64,000 nucleotides of DNA from the NCBI RefSeq assembly GCF_958450345.1, contig NC_088783.1, positions 54,288,395 to 54,352,394 of the forward strand, in the 5' to 3' direction. Position 1 is the first letter of the stretch, and every line of letters begins with the position of its first letter. The notes beneath the pieces were generated by a model. It worked only from the letters and a program-made list of their open reading frames with translations. It did not search any database and was not told where the DNA came from. This stretch comes from Calliphora vicina. Taxonomy: Eukaryota; Arthropoda; Insecta; Diptera; Calliphoridae. The translations under genes were made by a program, and so were the position numbers. Shown piece by piece: positions 46,310-57,655 of this stretch.

Positions 46310-47150
46310 CAAATCACTCGACTTTTAGATATTCCGATTAATGAAATATTGGGACAAACGAGTATCAAATAGCATGCTCTCGGTAGCCAGTTCACAATAC
46401 CCCCACATGAGATGACCATGCCCTCAGATCGCCCGTGCAGAATGTCCAATGTCGCATGAGCTCTGTGAAACGTAGCGCCTTCATGTTGAAACAATATATC
46501 GTTGATCTACATATCATTTTTTTTTTTTAAAACAAACACAAACTGCGAAGCTTTTTGCTTGTCTGCAGAAACACCCAGAGTCTCTTGCAGAAGAGACCCG
46601 CAACCCTTGGATTGATAGTCCAGTACACTATCGTCTAGTCTATCGGGGCACCCATCTGACTCAGGCCAAAAGATGTTGGTAATTATCGACCTATAGTACT
46701 CGCCTGGCCATTGTCGTTCTCAAAGAAATATGGATCGACGACGCCGCTAGATCAAAATCCCCACCAAACAGTTACTTTTTCGGCATGCATTGGATGTTTT
46801 AGGGTCTCATGTAGATTGGTTTCGTCCCAAATTCGACAATATTATTTGTTGACGTACCCATTGACACAGAAATAGGCCTCATCGTGTAAAATGGTCAAGT
46901 ATGCAGAACGTTGACCGGACAGAACACCCATGTTGATAAACAATTTTATTATTTGAACGTGTTGTTGAACACTATATCCATCTATGGTTATTTGGCAAAA
47001 TAAACTCAATAAATGACAGCCAATACGACAGATGTAGCTGCTATTAACTGTTAAAGTTCGGAAGTACCTATTGGAAAACCCTTTATTATTGAGAACACAA
47101 TATTTGCGTTCTCTGTTCCAAATATGACACAAAACCAAAGTAATATTACG
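46310..47150 (-). pseudogene. Mariner-type transposase relic (DD41D-like)
   Basis: On the minus strand a frame reads ILHDEAYFCVNGYVNK (about 46851-46900), a stop, then YCRIWDETN, AEKVTVWWGF, a stop, and PYFFENDNGQ. After an inserted SINE-like element it resumes with FQHEGATFHRAHATLDIL and NWLPRACYL. These match a mariner-related family whose intact members have HDEAHF, FQQDGATCH and a third Asp in TPLD; there the last two Asp are 41 residues apart (rosa-like DD41D, from memory). Here the second Asp is Glu, the third is lost and there are several stops, so no enzyme is made. Confidence 0.75.
46517..46652 (-). mobile_element. tRNA-derived SINE-like insertion
   Basis: On the minus strand it starts GGTGCCCCGATAGACTAG, has a possible A box (TAGACTAGACGATAG), an anticodon-arm-like TGGA-CTATCAA-TCCA, a B-box-like GGTTGCGGGTC, then a GTCTCTT..AAGAGAC hairpin and ends in an A12 run (T run at 46517..46528). 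It separates two parts of the mariner relic that are adjacent in intact members, so it is an insertion. Head, body and A-tail match a tRNA-derived SINE retroposed by a LINE. Only a short, uncertain target duplication (GATG / TGATATG) is visible. Confidence 0.6.
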
Positions 47151-47289
47151 CCTTGCCGAATCTAATACTTTAAAATAAACATTTTAACAATTTTTAGATA
47201 AAAAAACATTTATAAAATTTTTTTCAAAATGTTTTTTTTTATTTTTCAAATTTCCATTTCAAAATACAGACAAAATTATTTAGCAATAA

Positions 47290-47750
47290 AATAAAATGTT
47301 TTTTTTTTGAGAAAAAAAATTCGGTTTAAAAAATATTTTTCCCGATTTTTTCTGACTTAATATGGCGTTATATATGTACGTCGTTGCAACGACTTTTGAA
47401 ATATCTACCATTAGATATCCATATTGTCTAATCCAGATATAAATCCAAAATAGGTCAACAATCGAGGTTGTCCTGGTTTTTTCATTATATCTCAGCCATT
47501 TGTGGGCAGATTTTTCTCAATTTTAAATAGCAATTTATATTGCTGTATGAATCATGTGTGTAAATTATTTGGGGGCTACGGAAAGCTGATTTTAATATAC
47601 AGATGGACCGACGGACAAGGCTATATCGACTCCACTATTTATAACGATCCATAATATATTAACTTTGTTGGGTCGCAAATAAAAATGTAGAAGTTACTAA
47701 CGGAATAACAGACATATATATACCCTTGCCACTCATGGTGAAGGGTATAA
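47290..47750 (+). mobile_element. mini-me-like element, copy d (diverged)
   Basis: Carries AAAATTCGG.TTAAAAAATA, ATCGAGGTTGTCCTGG, a degenerate core (GGACAAGGCTATATCGAC) and the end TACCCTTGCCACTCATGG, TGAAGGGTATAAAAA. It is more diverged than copies c, e and f, so it is older. Confidence 0.78.
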
Positions 47751-49484
47751 AAATATCGTTACCGAAATAAGCCAAATTCCGTTACCTCTAAATAATACCG
47801 TTACCGAAATAATCCAAATTAGCGTTACCAATTCAAATTGGTAGCCAATCTGACACAAAATTTATATATTTAAAAAAGGTGTATATCGATTTTTTGTTAC
47901 TTTACATGAGATGGAAAAATCTTAATAAAATCCATAAAATTTTAGACACAAAAAAATTTTAATGCAAATTTTTAATAGGAAGAGACGTCACATTTTATTT
48001 CTGATATTTTTGAAAAAAAAAAATTTGTCACGCCTTTTTTATATTAATATGCAAAACTTTAGAAATGTTAGCTTCAAGATTTGTTTAAATGATTTTAAAA
48101 CTTTTGACAATTACAGCGTATCTTTTTAAATGCCAATAATATATATCGAGGCTAAAACTTGAACAATTTTTAAATGTTTATCAAAGAGTCAAAGGATCAC
48201 TGTTTGTATTGAAAATTTCACTTTAATTGCTAAATATTTGATTAATTTTTACTCGAAATTCCATTTCTTATGTTGCTAATCAATTAAAGCAATTGACTAG
48301 ATGAGGCATAGCCGTGAATCTATAATTAGAAAATAACAATCAGCTATTCCGACATCTTGCCAAGTTCCTTAAATGTTTGTTCAAAGAAAATGAAATAAAA
48401 TAATTAAATTCCAGGATGTTGTAAAAAAAAGAATTCACTTTAAAGCTACAATGGCAAAAAACACTTGAACTGTAGGAAAACTAAAAATCAACTGATTTGA
48501 ATTCTAAATTTTAAATTTCAACAAAAAACTTAAAATATGAATAATTTCTGAACTCGTGTGTATGGTAGTCATTTTTATTTTTCTCATTTCGACCAATATT
48601 CCATTCATTAACGCTATTTGGTTAACAAGATGTGATGTGAAGAAAAACATACAAAAATTGCCACATACTTGTTGTTGAGGAGAGCAGAATTGGTTGGCTG
48701 GCTGTATTTTATCGCCTTCTTTATTTTATATTGTACTTGATTTTATTTTTATTTTTTTTTTTGAGTGTATGTTCTAACAATTAACACCTGATTTTGTATT
48801 TAACTGTGAGATACTTTTGTTAAACCAAAAACTGTGAACTGTTTGTTGCTGAAGAAGCTGAAACCCAATTGAATAATAAAATACAAAAAATGCCAAAACG
48901 GTCTGACACAATACGTTTTTCTTTGTCATTAACTTTTAACAAAAAAAAAACACACAATTTTGTGGATTTTATTAGTAATGTTAACAAAAAGGTACCTTTC
49001 AAATTGAGTTAAGTACTTTTTGGGGGATTTAGTTTTTATGTATCATAAAATGGATTTGGTTTTCTGTTTAAAGCATCTTGTTAATAATTTATTTGATTCT
49101 TAAAGGTATGGTGTGTGTGTATACCAGAAAATGTATGAGAACATTGGCTATTTAGTAAGTACTTAACAAGTTTTGTTAGCTTCAACCAACAAACCTGCTA
49201 AATGGCCCAAATTTTCATAAACCAAAACACCTCTAACAAATTACAACAACGACGTTATTGAAAAGCAAAAAAAAAACTAAAACTAGCACTAAAGTGTGAT
49301 ATTTTGTTTGTTTTCAAGTCGGAATTACCTTCTAGAAGTATTTTTGGGATTTTTTTTTTGTGAGCTGTTTAGTTAAAGTTTGAATTATATCAAAACCATT
49401 GTGAAAATGCTGCTATGTGGTGCCTTTAGCTCTTACCGGTACTAAGCACGGTAGGGGTTTCGATGTTCTTTTAAATTTAAATGC
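47751..49484. other. Mostly unassigned; short CGTTACCGAAATAA repeats
   Basis: A short repeat CGTTACCGAAATAA.CCAAATT occurs twice at about 47757-47830, followed by the near-palindrome TACCAATTCAAATTGGTA. The rest, to 49484, has no supported gene or element. Confidence 0.45.
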
Positions 49485-52215
49485 TGTTATACACAAGATA
49501 TTCTATAGAAAATTCTGTTATACACAGTATTTTCTATATTTCTGTTATACACAAGATTTTTCATAGAAAATTCTGTTATACAGAAGATTTTCTATAGAAA
49601 ATTCTGTTGTACACAAGATTTTCTACAGAAAAATCTTTTATATATAGAGATGTTTATATCAAGATTTTCTATAGATTAATTCTGTTATACAGATAATTTT
49701 CTATTGAAAATTCTGTTATACACAAGATTTTCTGTAGACAATTCTGTTATACACAAGATTTTCTAAAGAAAATTATTTACAAGATTTTCTATAGATAAAT
49801 TCTGTTATACAGATGATGTTCTATAGAAAATTCTGTTATACACAATATTTTCTTTACAAATTTCTGTTATACACAAGATTTTCTACAGAAAATTCTTTTA
49901 TACAAAATATTTTCTATAGAAAATACCGTTATACATAAGATTTTCTATAGAAAATTCTGTTATACACAAGATTTTTAACAGAAAGTTCTGTTATACACAA
50001 GATTTTCTTTAGAAAATTTTTTTATACATAAGATTTTCTACAGAAAATTTTGTTATACACAAGATTTTCTACAGAAATTTCTGTTATACACAAGATTTTC
50101 TATAGAAAATTCTGTTATACACAAGATTTTCTAAAGAAAATTCTGTTATACACAATATTTTCTATAGAAAATTCTGTTATACACAATATTTTCTATAGAA
50201 AATTCTGTTTACACAATATTTTCTATAGATAATTCTGTTATACACAAGATTTTCTATAGAAAATAGTGTTATATATAATATTTTCTAAAGAAAATTATTT
50301 ACAAGATTTACTATAGATAAATTCTGTTATACAGATGATTTTCTATAGAAAATTCTGTTATACACAAGATTTTTTATACAAATTTCTGTTATACACAAGA
50401 TTTTCTACATATATACACAATATTTTCTAGAAAATTCTAGAAAATTCTGTTATACATAAGATATTCTGTACAAAATTCTGTAATACATAATATTTTCTAC
50501 AGAAAATTCTGTTATACACAAGATTTTCTACAGAAAATTCTGTTATACACAAGATTTTCTATAGAAAATTCTGTTATACACAAGATTTTCTATAGAAAAT
50601 CTGTTATACACAAGATTTTCTATAGAAAATCTGTTATACACAAGATTTTCTATAGAAAATCTGTTATACACAAGATTTTCTATAGAAAATCTGTTATACA
50701 CAAGATTTTCTATAGAAAATCTGTTATACACAAGATTTTCTATAGAAAATCTGTTATACACAAGATTTTCTATAGAAAATCTTGTGTATAGAAAATTCTG
50801 TTATACACAATATTTTCTATAGAAAATTCTGTTTACACAATATTTTCTATAGATAATTCTGTTATACACAAGATTTTCTATAGAAAATACTGTTATATAT
50901 AATATTTTCTAAAGAAAATTATTTACAAGATTTACTATAGATAAATTCTGTTATACAGATGATTTTCTATAGAAAATTCTGTTATACACAAGATTTTTTA
51001 TACAAATTTCTGTTATACACAAGATTTTCTACATATATACACAATATTTTCTAGAAAATTCTAGAAAATTCTGTTATACATAAGATATTCTGTACAAAAT
51101 TCTGTAATACATAATATTTTCTACAGAAAATTCTGTAATACATAATATTTTCTACAGAAAATTCTGTTATACACAAGATTTTCTACAGAAAATTCTGTTA
51201 TACACAAGATTTTCTATAGAAAATTCTGTTATACACAAGATTTTCTATAGAAAATCTGTTATACACAAGATTTTCTATAGAAAATCTGTTATACACAAGA
51301 TTTTCTATAGAAAATCTGTTATACACAAGATTTTCTATAGAAAATCTGTTATACACAAGATTTTCTATAGAAAATCTGTTATACACAAGATTTTCTATAG
51401 AAAATCTGTTATACACAAGATTTTCTATAGAAAATCTGTTATACACAAGATTTTCTATAGAAAATCTGTTATACACAAGATTTTCTATAGAATATCTGTT
51501 ATACACAAGATTTTCTATAGAATATCTGTTATACACAAGATTTTCTATAGAATATCTGTTATACACAAGATTTTCTATAGAAAATCTGTTATACACAAGA
51601 TTTTCTATAGAAAATCTGTTATACACAAGATTTTCTATAGAATATCTGTTATACACAAGATTTTCTATAGAATATCTGTTATACACAAGATTTTCTATAG
51701 AAAATCTGTTATACACAAGATTTTCTATAGAAAATCTGTTATACACAAGATTTTCTATAGAAAATCTGTTATACACAAGATTTTCTATAGAAAATCTGTT
51801 ATACACAAGATTTTCTATAGAAAATCTGTTATACACAAGATTTTCTATAGAAAATCTGTTATACACAAGATTTTCTATAGAAAATCTGTTATACACAAGA
51901 TTTTCTATAGAAAATCTGTTATACACAAGATTTTCTATAGAAAATCTGTTATACACAAGATTTTCTATAGAAAATCTGTTATACACAAGATTTTCTATAG
52001 AAAATCTGTTATACACAAGATTTTCTATAGAAAATCTGTTATATACAAGATTTTCTATAGAAAATCTGTTATACACAAGATTTTCTATAGAAAATCTGTT
52101 ATACACAAGATTTTCTATAGAAAATCTGTTATACACAAGATTTTCTATAGAAAATTCTGTTATACACAAGATTTAATATAGAAAATTCTGTTATACACAA
52201 GATTTAATATAGAAA
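49485..52215. repeat. 30-bp minisatellite (TTTTCTATAGAAAATCTG..)
   Basis: The unit is TTTTCTATAGAAAATCTG then TTATACACAAGA (30 bp; 31 bp in the older TTCTG form). 49485-50540 is highly diverged; 50545-50775 holds about 8 uniform units; 50785-51190 is a direct copy of about 50165-50540 (offset near 624 bp); 51200-52150 holds about 31 uniform units with a few A-to-T variants. AGATTTTCTATAGAAAATCT is a perfect 20-bp palindrome. Because 30 is a multiple of three, the minus strand stays open for 323 residues of the decapeptide FSIENLVYNR, but there is no sign that it is a gene. Confidence 0.95.
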
Positions 52216-52249
52216 ATAATTTTGCTATAGCAGAAAATCTTTCTGAGTC

Positions 52250-52530
52250 TATAGGCATTTCCACCGAAATGTCCACCGAGACCAATAAATTAAAAGTTCT
52301 TGAAAACAATTTGTGTTATCATATTTTTAATCAAAGAATCAAATCAATTTGGAAGCGTTTACAAATTTTGCATGTCTGAGGTGCCCTACTATGATTCCCC
52401 ACAGCGCTACTCTAGGGGGTGTGTTGTCAAAACTTAAACCGAATACTCCTCTGCTACGCCTATACGGAATTACATGTCAATCGTCAGTAAGTTAGAAGTA
52501 TCAGATTTATTTTGATTCTACCCCACTATG
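52250..52530 (-). mobile_element. CACAGTGGGG-family TE end, copy 2
   Basis: On the minus strand from 52530 it reads CATAGTGGGGTAGAATC, AAATAAATCTGAT.CTTCTAA, then GAGGAGTATTCGG.TTAAG and GTAGGGCACCTCAGACATG, matching 59145..59340. It is diverged and has no coding content. Confidence 0.6.
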
Positions 52531-52944
52531 TAATGGTTCTTTGGCTATAACAGTAATTTTTACCGTAATTTGGAACCATTTCAAATCATAAAATTTCCAT
52601 TCAAATTTTAAACATTTATTATAAAAAAAAATAAAAATAAATGTAAATTTCTTTATGGATTTTTTACAGTCCAACAAAGTTGCCACAATAAACGTATTGG
52701 GAATTCGAAAAGTTAATATATTATTAAAAAATACGTTAAAGAAATTAAAATTCCAAAGAATTGTTTCGTATACAAAAAACACATAAAAAAATTATACAGC
52801 CTTAAATTTAATATACAAACATTGTTTTTTGTTTCTAACGCTTCTTAAATTTCCATACAATTTAAAAACAACACAACAGTAGCAGCATTTGAAAAATTCC
52901 ACTTGCACAGCTGTGAAAAGAGTAGAGAGTCTATCTATATATAT

Positions 52945-55517
52945 ATGGGGGATTTCATGTCAAGTGAACCAACTTTTGAAATCGATGTCTTCCGATCGGG
53001 ATGAAATTTGCACCAAGGTTAGCTCTATTGGATAGTAACTCAGACACAATTTTTCAACAACATCGGTCGAGAACTCTCTGAGTTATAGGGGGTAAAATTT
53101 TGACAATTTGGTCAAACAGGGGTTTTTTCTTATCCATGTAACTTATTACCTATTGTTCTTAGCAAAATGTGTTCCAAATAGTATAGATAGCTATTTCTTC
53201 GATCTTTCGAAAAAAAATATTTAAAAAAAAAAATAAAAAATTTTTAATATTTTTTTTCCGAAATCAAAAACTTTTTTGACTTTTTTTTAAAATACGCTAT
53301 TTTTTTTTATTTTTTTTTTTTTTCTTAAAATAAAGTTTAGATATTTTCCTTGAACACCTACTTGGTCGCTTAGTGGGATGCGAGTGGGATATCTATCAAA
53401 ATAAATATTTTGTAACTCAAAACATACAATTTTTGACTTTTTTTGCAAAATCAAAAACTTTGTTGACTTTTTTTTTTCAAAATGGACCCTTTTTTTATCT
53501 TTTTTTTTATTTCAAACAAAAGCTTAGATATTATCCTTGAAGACCCTTTTGGTCGCTTAGTGGGATGCGAGTGGGATATCTATCAAAATAAATATTTTTT
53601 AACTCAAGACTTACAATTTTTGACTTTTTTTTTGCAAATACGATTTTTTTTCCAAATGGGCCCTTTTTTTAAAATTTTTTTTGTAGTCAAAAGAAAGCTT
53701 AGGTCCATTCCTTTAAGATATTTTTAGTCCCTTAGTGGGATGCGAGTAGGATATCTATCAAAATAAATATTTTGTAACGCAAGACATACAATTTTTTAAT
53801 TTTTTTTTGCAAAATCAAAATTTTTTTCCAATATGGGCCCTTTTTTAATTTTTTTTTTTTGCTCAAAAGAAAGCCTAGGTCCATTCCTTTAAGATATTTT
53901 TAGTCCCTTAGTGGGATGCGAGTGGGATATCTATCAAAATAAATATTTTGTAACGCAAGACATACAATTTTTTAATTTTTTTTTGCAAAATCGAAATTTT
54001 TTTCCAATATGGGACTTTTTTTTAAAAATTTTTTTTGCTCAAAAGAAAGCTTAGGTCTTTTCCTTTAAGACCTATTTTGTCACTTAGGAAGATGTGAGTA
54101 GGATATCTATTAAAATAAAAATGTTGTAACTCAAGACATTCAATTATTGACTTTTTTTTTGCAAATTCGAATTTTTTTTCAAAATGGGCCCTTTTTTAAA
54201 AATTTTTTTTTAGTCAAAAGAAAGCTTAGGTCCATTCCTTTAAGATATTTTAGGTCCCTTAGTGGGATACGAGTGGGATATCTATCAAAATAAATATTTT
54301 GTAACTCAAGATATACAATTTTTGATTTTTTGGCAAAATCAAAAACTTTTTTGACTTTTTTTTAAAATGGGCCCTTTTTGTAATTTTTTTTTTTGCTATA
54401 AAGAAAGCTTAGGCCTATTCCTTTAAGATGGTTTTGATCGCTTAGTGGGATGCGAGTGGGATATATATCAAAATAAATGTTTTGTAACTCAAGACATACA
54501 ATTTTTGTGTTAAAACATTTATTTTGATAGATATCCCACTCGCATCCCACTAAGGGACTAAAAATATCTTAAAGGAATGGACCTAGGCTTTCTTTTGAGC
54601 AAAAAAAAAAAATTAAAAAAGGGCCCATATTGGAAAAAAATTTTGATTTTGCAAAAAAAAATTAAAAAATTGTATGTCTTGCGTTACAAAATATTTATTT
54701 TGATAGATATCCTACTCGCATCCCACTAAGGGACTAAAAATATCTTAAAGGAATGGACCTAAGCTTTCTTTTGACTACAAAAAAAATTTAAAAAAAAAAG
54801 GGCCCATTTGGAAAAAAAATCGTATTTGCAAAAAAAAAGTCAAAAATTGTAAGTCTTGAGTTAAAAAATATTTATTTTGATAGATATCCCACTCGCATCC
54901 CACTAAGCGACCAAAAGGGTCTTCAAGGATAATATCTAAGCTTTTGTTTGAAATAAAAAAAAAGATAAAAAAAGGGTCCATTTTGAAAAAAAAAAGTCAA
55001 CAAAGTTTTTGATTTTGCAAAAAAAGTCAAAAATTGTATGTTTTGAGTTACAAAATATTTATTTTGATAGATATCCCACTCGCATCCCACTAAGCGACCA
55101 AGTAGGTGTTCAAGGAAAATGTCTAAACTTTATTTTAAGAAAAAAAAAAAAATAAAAAAAAATAGCGTATTTTAAAAAAAAGTCAAAAAAGTTTTTGATT
55201 TCGGAAAAAAAATATTAAAAATTTTTTATTTTTTTTTTTAAATATTTTTTTTCGAAAGATCGAAGAAATAGCTATCTATACTATTTGGAACACATTTTGC
55301 TAAGAACAATAGGTAATAAGTTACATGGATAAGAAAAAACCCCTGTTTGACCAAATTGTCAAAATTTTACCCCCTATAAGTCAGAGAGTTCTCGACCGAT
55401 GTTATTGAAAAATTGTGTCTGAGTTACTATCCAATAGAGCTAACCTTGGTGCAAATTTCATCCCGATCGGAAGACATCGATTTCAAAAGTTGGTTCACTT
55501 GACATGAAATCCCCCAT
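52945..55517. mobile_element. Large foldback element, arms ~1 kb
   Basis: Left arm 52945..~53940 and right arm ~54522..55517 are reverse complements about one axis (near 54231), with the differences I saw limited to homopolymer lengths and a few bases. The outer ends read ATGGGGGATTTCATGTC. Each arm has a unique outer part of about 400 bp (with TTCCGATCGGGATGAAATTT) and an inner part of ~175-bp tandem units, each with CTTAGTGGGATGCGAGTGGG, ATATCTATCAAAATAAATAT. About three more units in the left orientation fill the 580-bp centre. This layout recalls Drosophila FB and Galileo elements. No transposase. Possible target duplication ATATATAT/ATATGTAT is not reliable in AT-rich flanks. Confidence 0.9.
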
Positions 55518-56058
55518 ATGTATTTTCAACCATTTTATTTTATTTATATTTCCCTGCAGGTATTTCTTGTTCACATATTTCGTTTAGATTTTTTTTTTCA
55601 TTTTTTTATTTTGTTAATATTAAAAAACGTAATAATATTTTTATCCAAAATACACGTCGTTTATTTCAAAAACAACCATCATTTCATTTACTTTATACGT
55701 TCAATGCAGTAAAGTGTTTCACTCGTACAGGAGCACTGTAACAGGCAGACAAACATTAACATCAAGAAAATATAAATAAATAAAATTAAAAAATAAAACG
55801 AAAAATATAGAAAGAAGAAAAACTGTTTCCATTTAGTCGTTGGCAGTCATTCAAATGTCGACTTTAATGTTTAAAGGTGTGAAATGCTGGGGAAAAACTG
55901 ACATGAAGAGAAACAAAAAGAACACAACAGAAAAGCAAACATATTTTTAGGGGCTTTAAGTTAAAAAAAAACAGTAACTGTAAATTTGTAGCGAGAGAGA
56001 AATAGAGTATTCGTCAGACTGCATACAAGTGATTGTGTGTGAATTGTTACATTTAGTC
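55518..56058. other. Unassigned DNA before a small ORF
   Basis: AT-rich, then a more mixed A-rich stretch (55730-56058) that resembles a fly 5' untranslated region in composition (GAGAGAGAAATAGAG, TTCGTCAGACTGC). I found no firm promoter. Confidence 0.35.
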
Positions 56059-56223
56059 ATGACTTATAACGGTGATAATAACAATAATAATGATAACGTA
56101 GATGACAGCGATAATGTTTATTTAAGTACACAGTTACTCGCACAATTGAACGGGCAGACAGACAAAAAGTCAGTCAACATTAATTTTAATTTGAAAGTCA
56201 TCATTTATCCAGCCACAAAGTAA
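56059..56223 (+). CDS. Candidate 54-residue Asn/Asp-rich ORF
   Basis: ATG-initiated, MTYNGDNNNNNDNVDDSDN, then a non-repetitive part (VYLSTQLLAQLNGQTDKK) and stop at 56221. Third-position choice is more varied than in the surrounding chance frames, and the upstream region looks UTR-like. But it is short, its start is a microsatellite-like AAT/GAT run, and I know no homologue. It could be a small gene, a first exon or chance. Confidence 0.22.
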   Translation: MTYNGDNNNNNDNVDDSDNVYLSTQLLAQLNGQTDKKSVNINFNLKVIIYPATK

Positions 56224-56522
56224 AAAACGAAAACCACATAAGAGTTTAAAATTTCAAGAACATTTAAGCTGAGTATAATTTAAAATTTAATGTTGATATT
56301 TAGTTAAGATTAAGACAAGATTTACTAAATAATGTTTTAAATAAAATAAAGTTCTTAAATCTGAAAATAATATTTTCTGTATTCATGAATTAGAGAATGT
56401 GTTACTAAAAACATAAAAAAATAAATTGAGGAATAAAACAAGTGTGGAGTAAAACTGTACCTAATATTCGAAAGATATTTTAATGTATTTTTACAATCTG
56501 AAAAATATTAATGCTCTAAATG

Positions 56523-57050
56523 CGAGGGTGAGTCAATAAGTTCGCGGCTATAGGAATTCCCTGGCTCTTAACTGAAAGGGCAACACAGCTCTTGCCAACA
56601 GGCATTTGTCAGATAACTCCTGTCAAAATTTGAAAATGCTGCATCAGACTACCTCGAGACTTGAGGATAAATTGGAAAAAAAAGTGATTGTCGTTTGCTC
56701 ATTAAACATTATAATCTTCACTCAAACCACAGCTAAGCTTGATAAATACTATGGGAACTCTACATCATCAATTTCAATGGTAAAAAAAGTGGTTCACAAA
56801 ATTTCGTTGTGGCCGTACAAGCACGGAAGATGCTGAATGTTCTTGATGCCCAGTTGAGGTCTCTACACCCGAAACAATTGGAAAAAAATCACGATATGGT
56901 GTTGCCCTATCGGGGATTGAAAGTGCGAGAGATTGTGGCAGCCATAGGTATCTCACACGGCTTAGTGGTTTTAATTTTGAATGATCACTTGGGTATGAGA
57001 AAGCTTTTCGCAAGATGTATGTCGCGTTTGCTCATAAGCTGGTGCACCTA
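56523..57050 (+). pseudogene. Mariner transposase relic, N-terminal half
   Basis: It starts with a mariner-like tip, GAGGGTGAGTCAATAAGTTC. One frame carries GRTSTEDAEC, a stop, then PVEVSTPETI; after a frameshift the next frame continues HDMVLPYRGLKVREIV, AAIGISHG and ILNDHLGMRKL, the helix-turn-helix region of mariner transposases. Similarity ends near 57045, before the catalytic domain. It is a broken copy, followed by a mini-me insertion. Confidence 0.8.
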
Positions 57051-57095
57051 AGCATTCTTTTGAGCAAAACAAATTTAAACAAATAAGACAAATAA

Positions 57096-57652
57096 GCTAT
57101 ATTCGGCTGTGCTGAATCTTATATACCCTTCACCAAATTCGACAAAAAATTTTCAAAAAATTGTTATTTTAATTTTTTTTTTAAATTTAAAAAAAAAAAT
57201 TTTTATTTTTTTGGTGAAAAAAAAAATTCGGGTTAAAAAATATTTTTTCCAATTTCGACCCATTGTAGGTCCAACTTACTATGGTCTTATATACGTCGTG
57301 GAAAGGTCTTTGAAATATCTATCATTAGATATCCATATTGTCTTATTAATGACTTAGTAATCCAGATATAGGTCAAGAATCGAGGTTGTCCAGGTTTTTT
57401 TCCTCATATCTCAGCCATTTGTGGGCCGATTTTGCTGATTTTAAATAGGAAACTTCTCGAAAGCATGTCTGACAGAATTATTGAAGATTTGGATCCCGAA
57501 GATATCTGGGGTCTTCAGAAAATTGATTTCAACAGACAGACAGACAGTCAGACGGACATGGCTTAATCGACTCCGCTATCTATATGGATCCAGAATATAT
57601 ATAATTTATAGGGTCGGAAAATATATATCCTTCTCACGAAGGTGAAGGGCAT
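57096..57652 (+). mobile_element. mini-me-like element, copy e
   Basis: Starts CTATATTCGGCTGTGCTGAA, TCTTATATACCCTTCACC and ends TCTCACGAAGGTGAAGGGC. It carries the (CAGA)n/GTCY microsatellite, the core GGACATGGCTTAATCGAC and TATAATTTATAGGGTC. The left terminal hairpin is present, so the element is close to full length. Confidence 0.85.
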
Positions 57653-57655
57653 AAA

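Noticed and set aside
46600..46660. A functional tRNA gene
   Set aside because: The T arm and acceptor stem do not pair properly and an A-tail follows; it fits a SINE head better.
53482..54981. Matching open frames on both strands (MDPFFIFFF type)
   Set aside because: They are the same inverted arm of the foldback translated from each side, Phe-rich because of T runs.
56774..57013. Minus-strand frame opposite the mariner relic
   Set aside because: The plus strand carries the recognisable mariner helix-turn-helix; this is its shadow.
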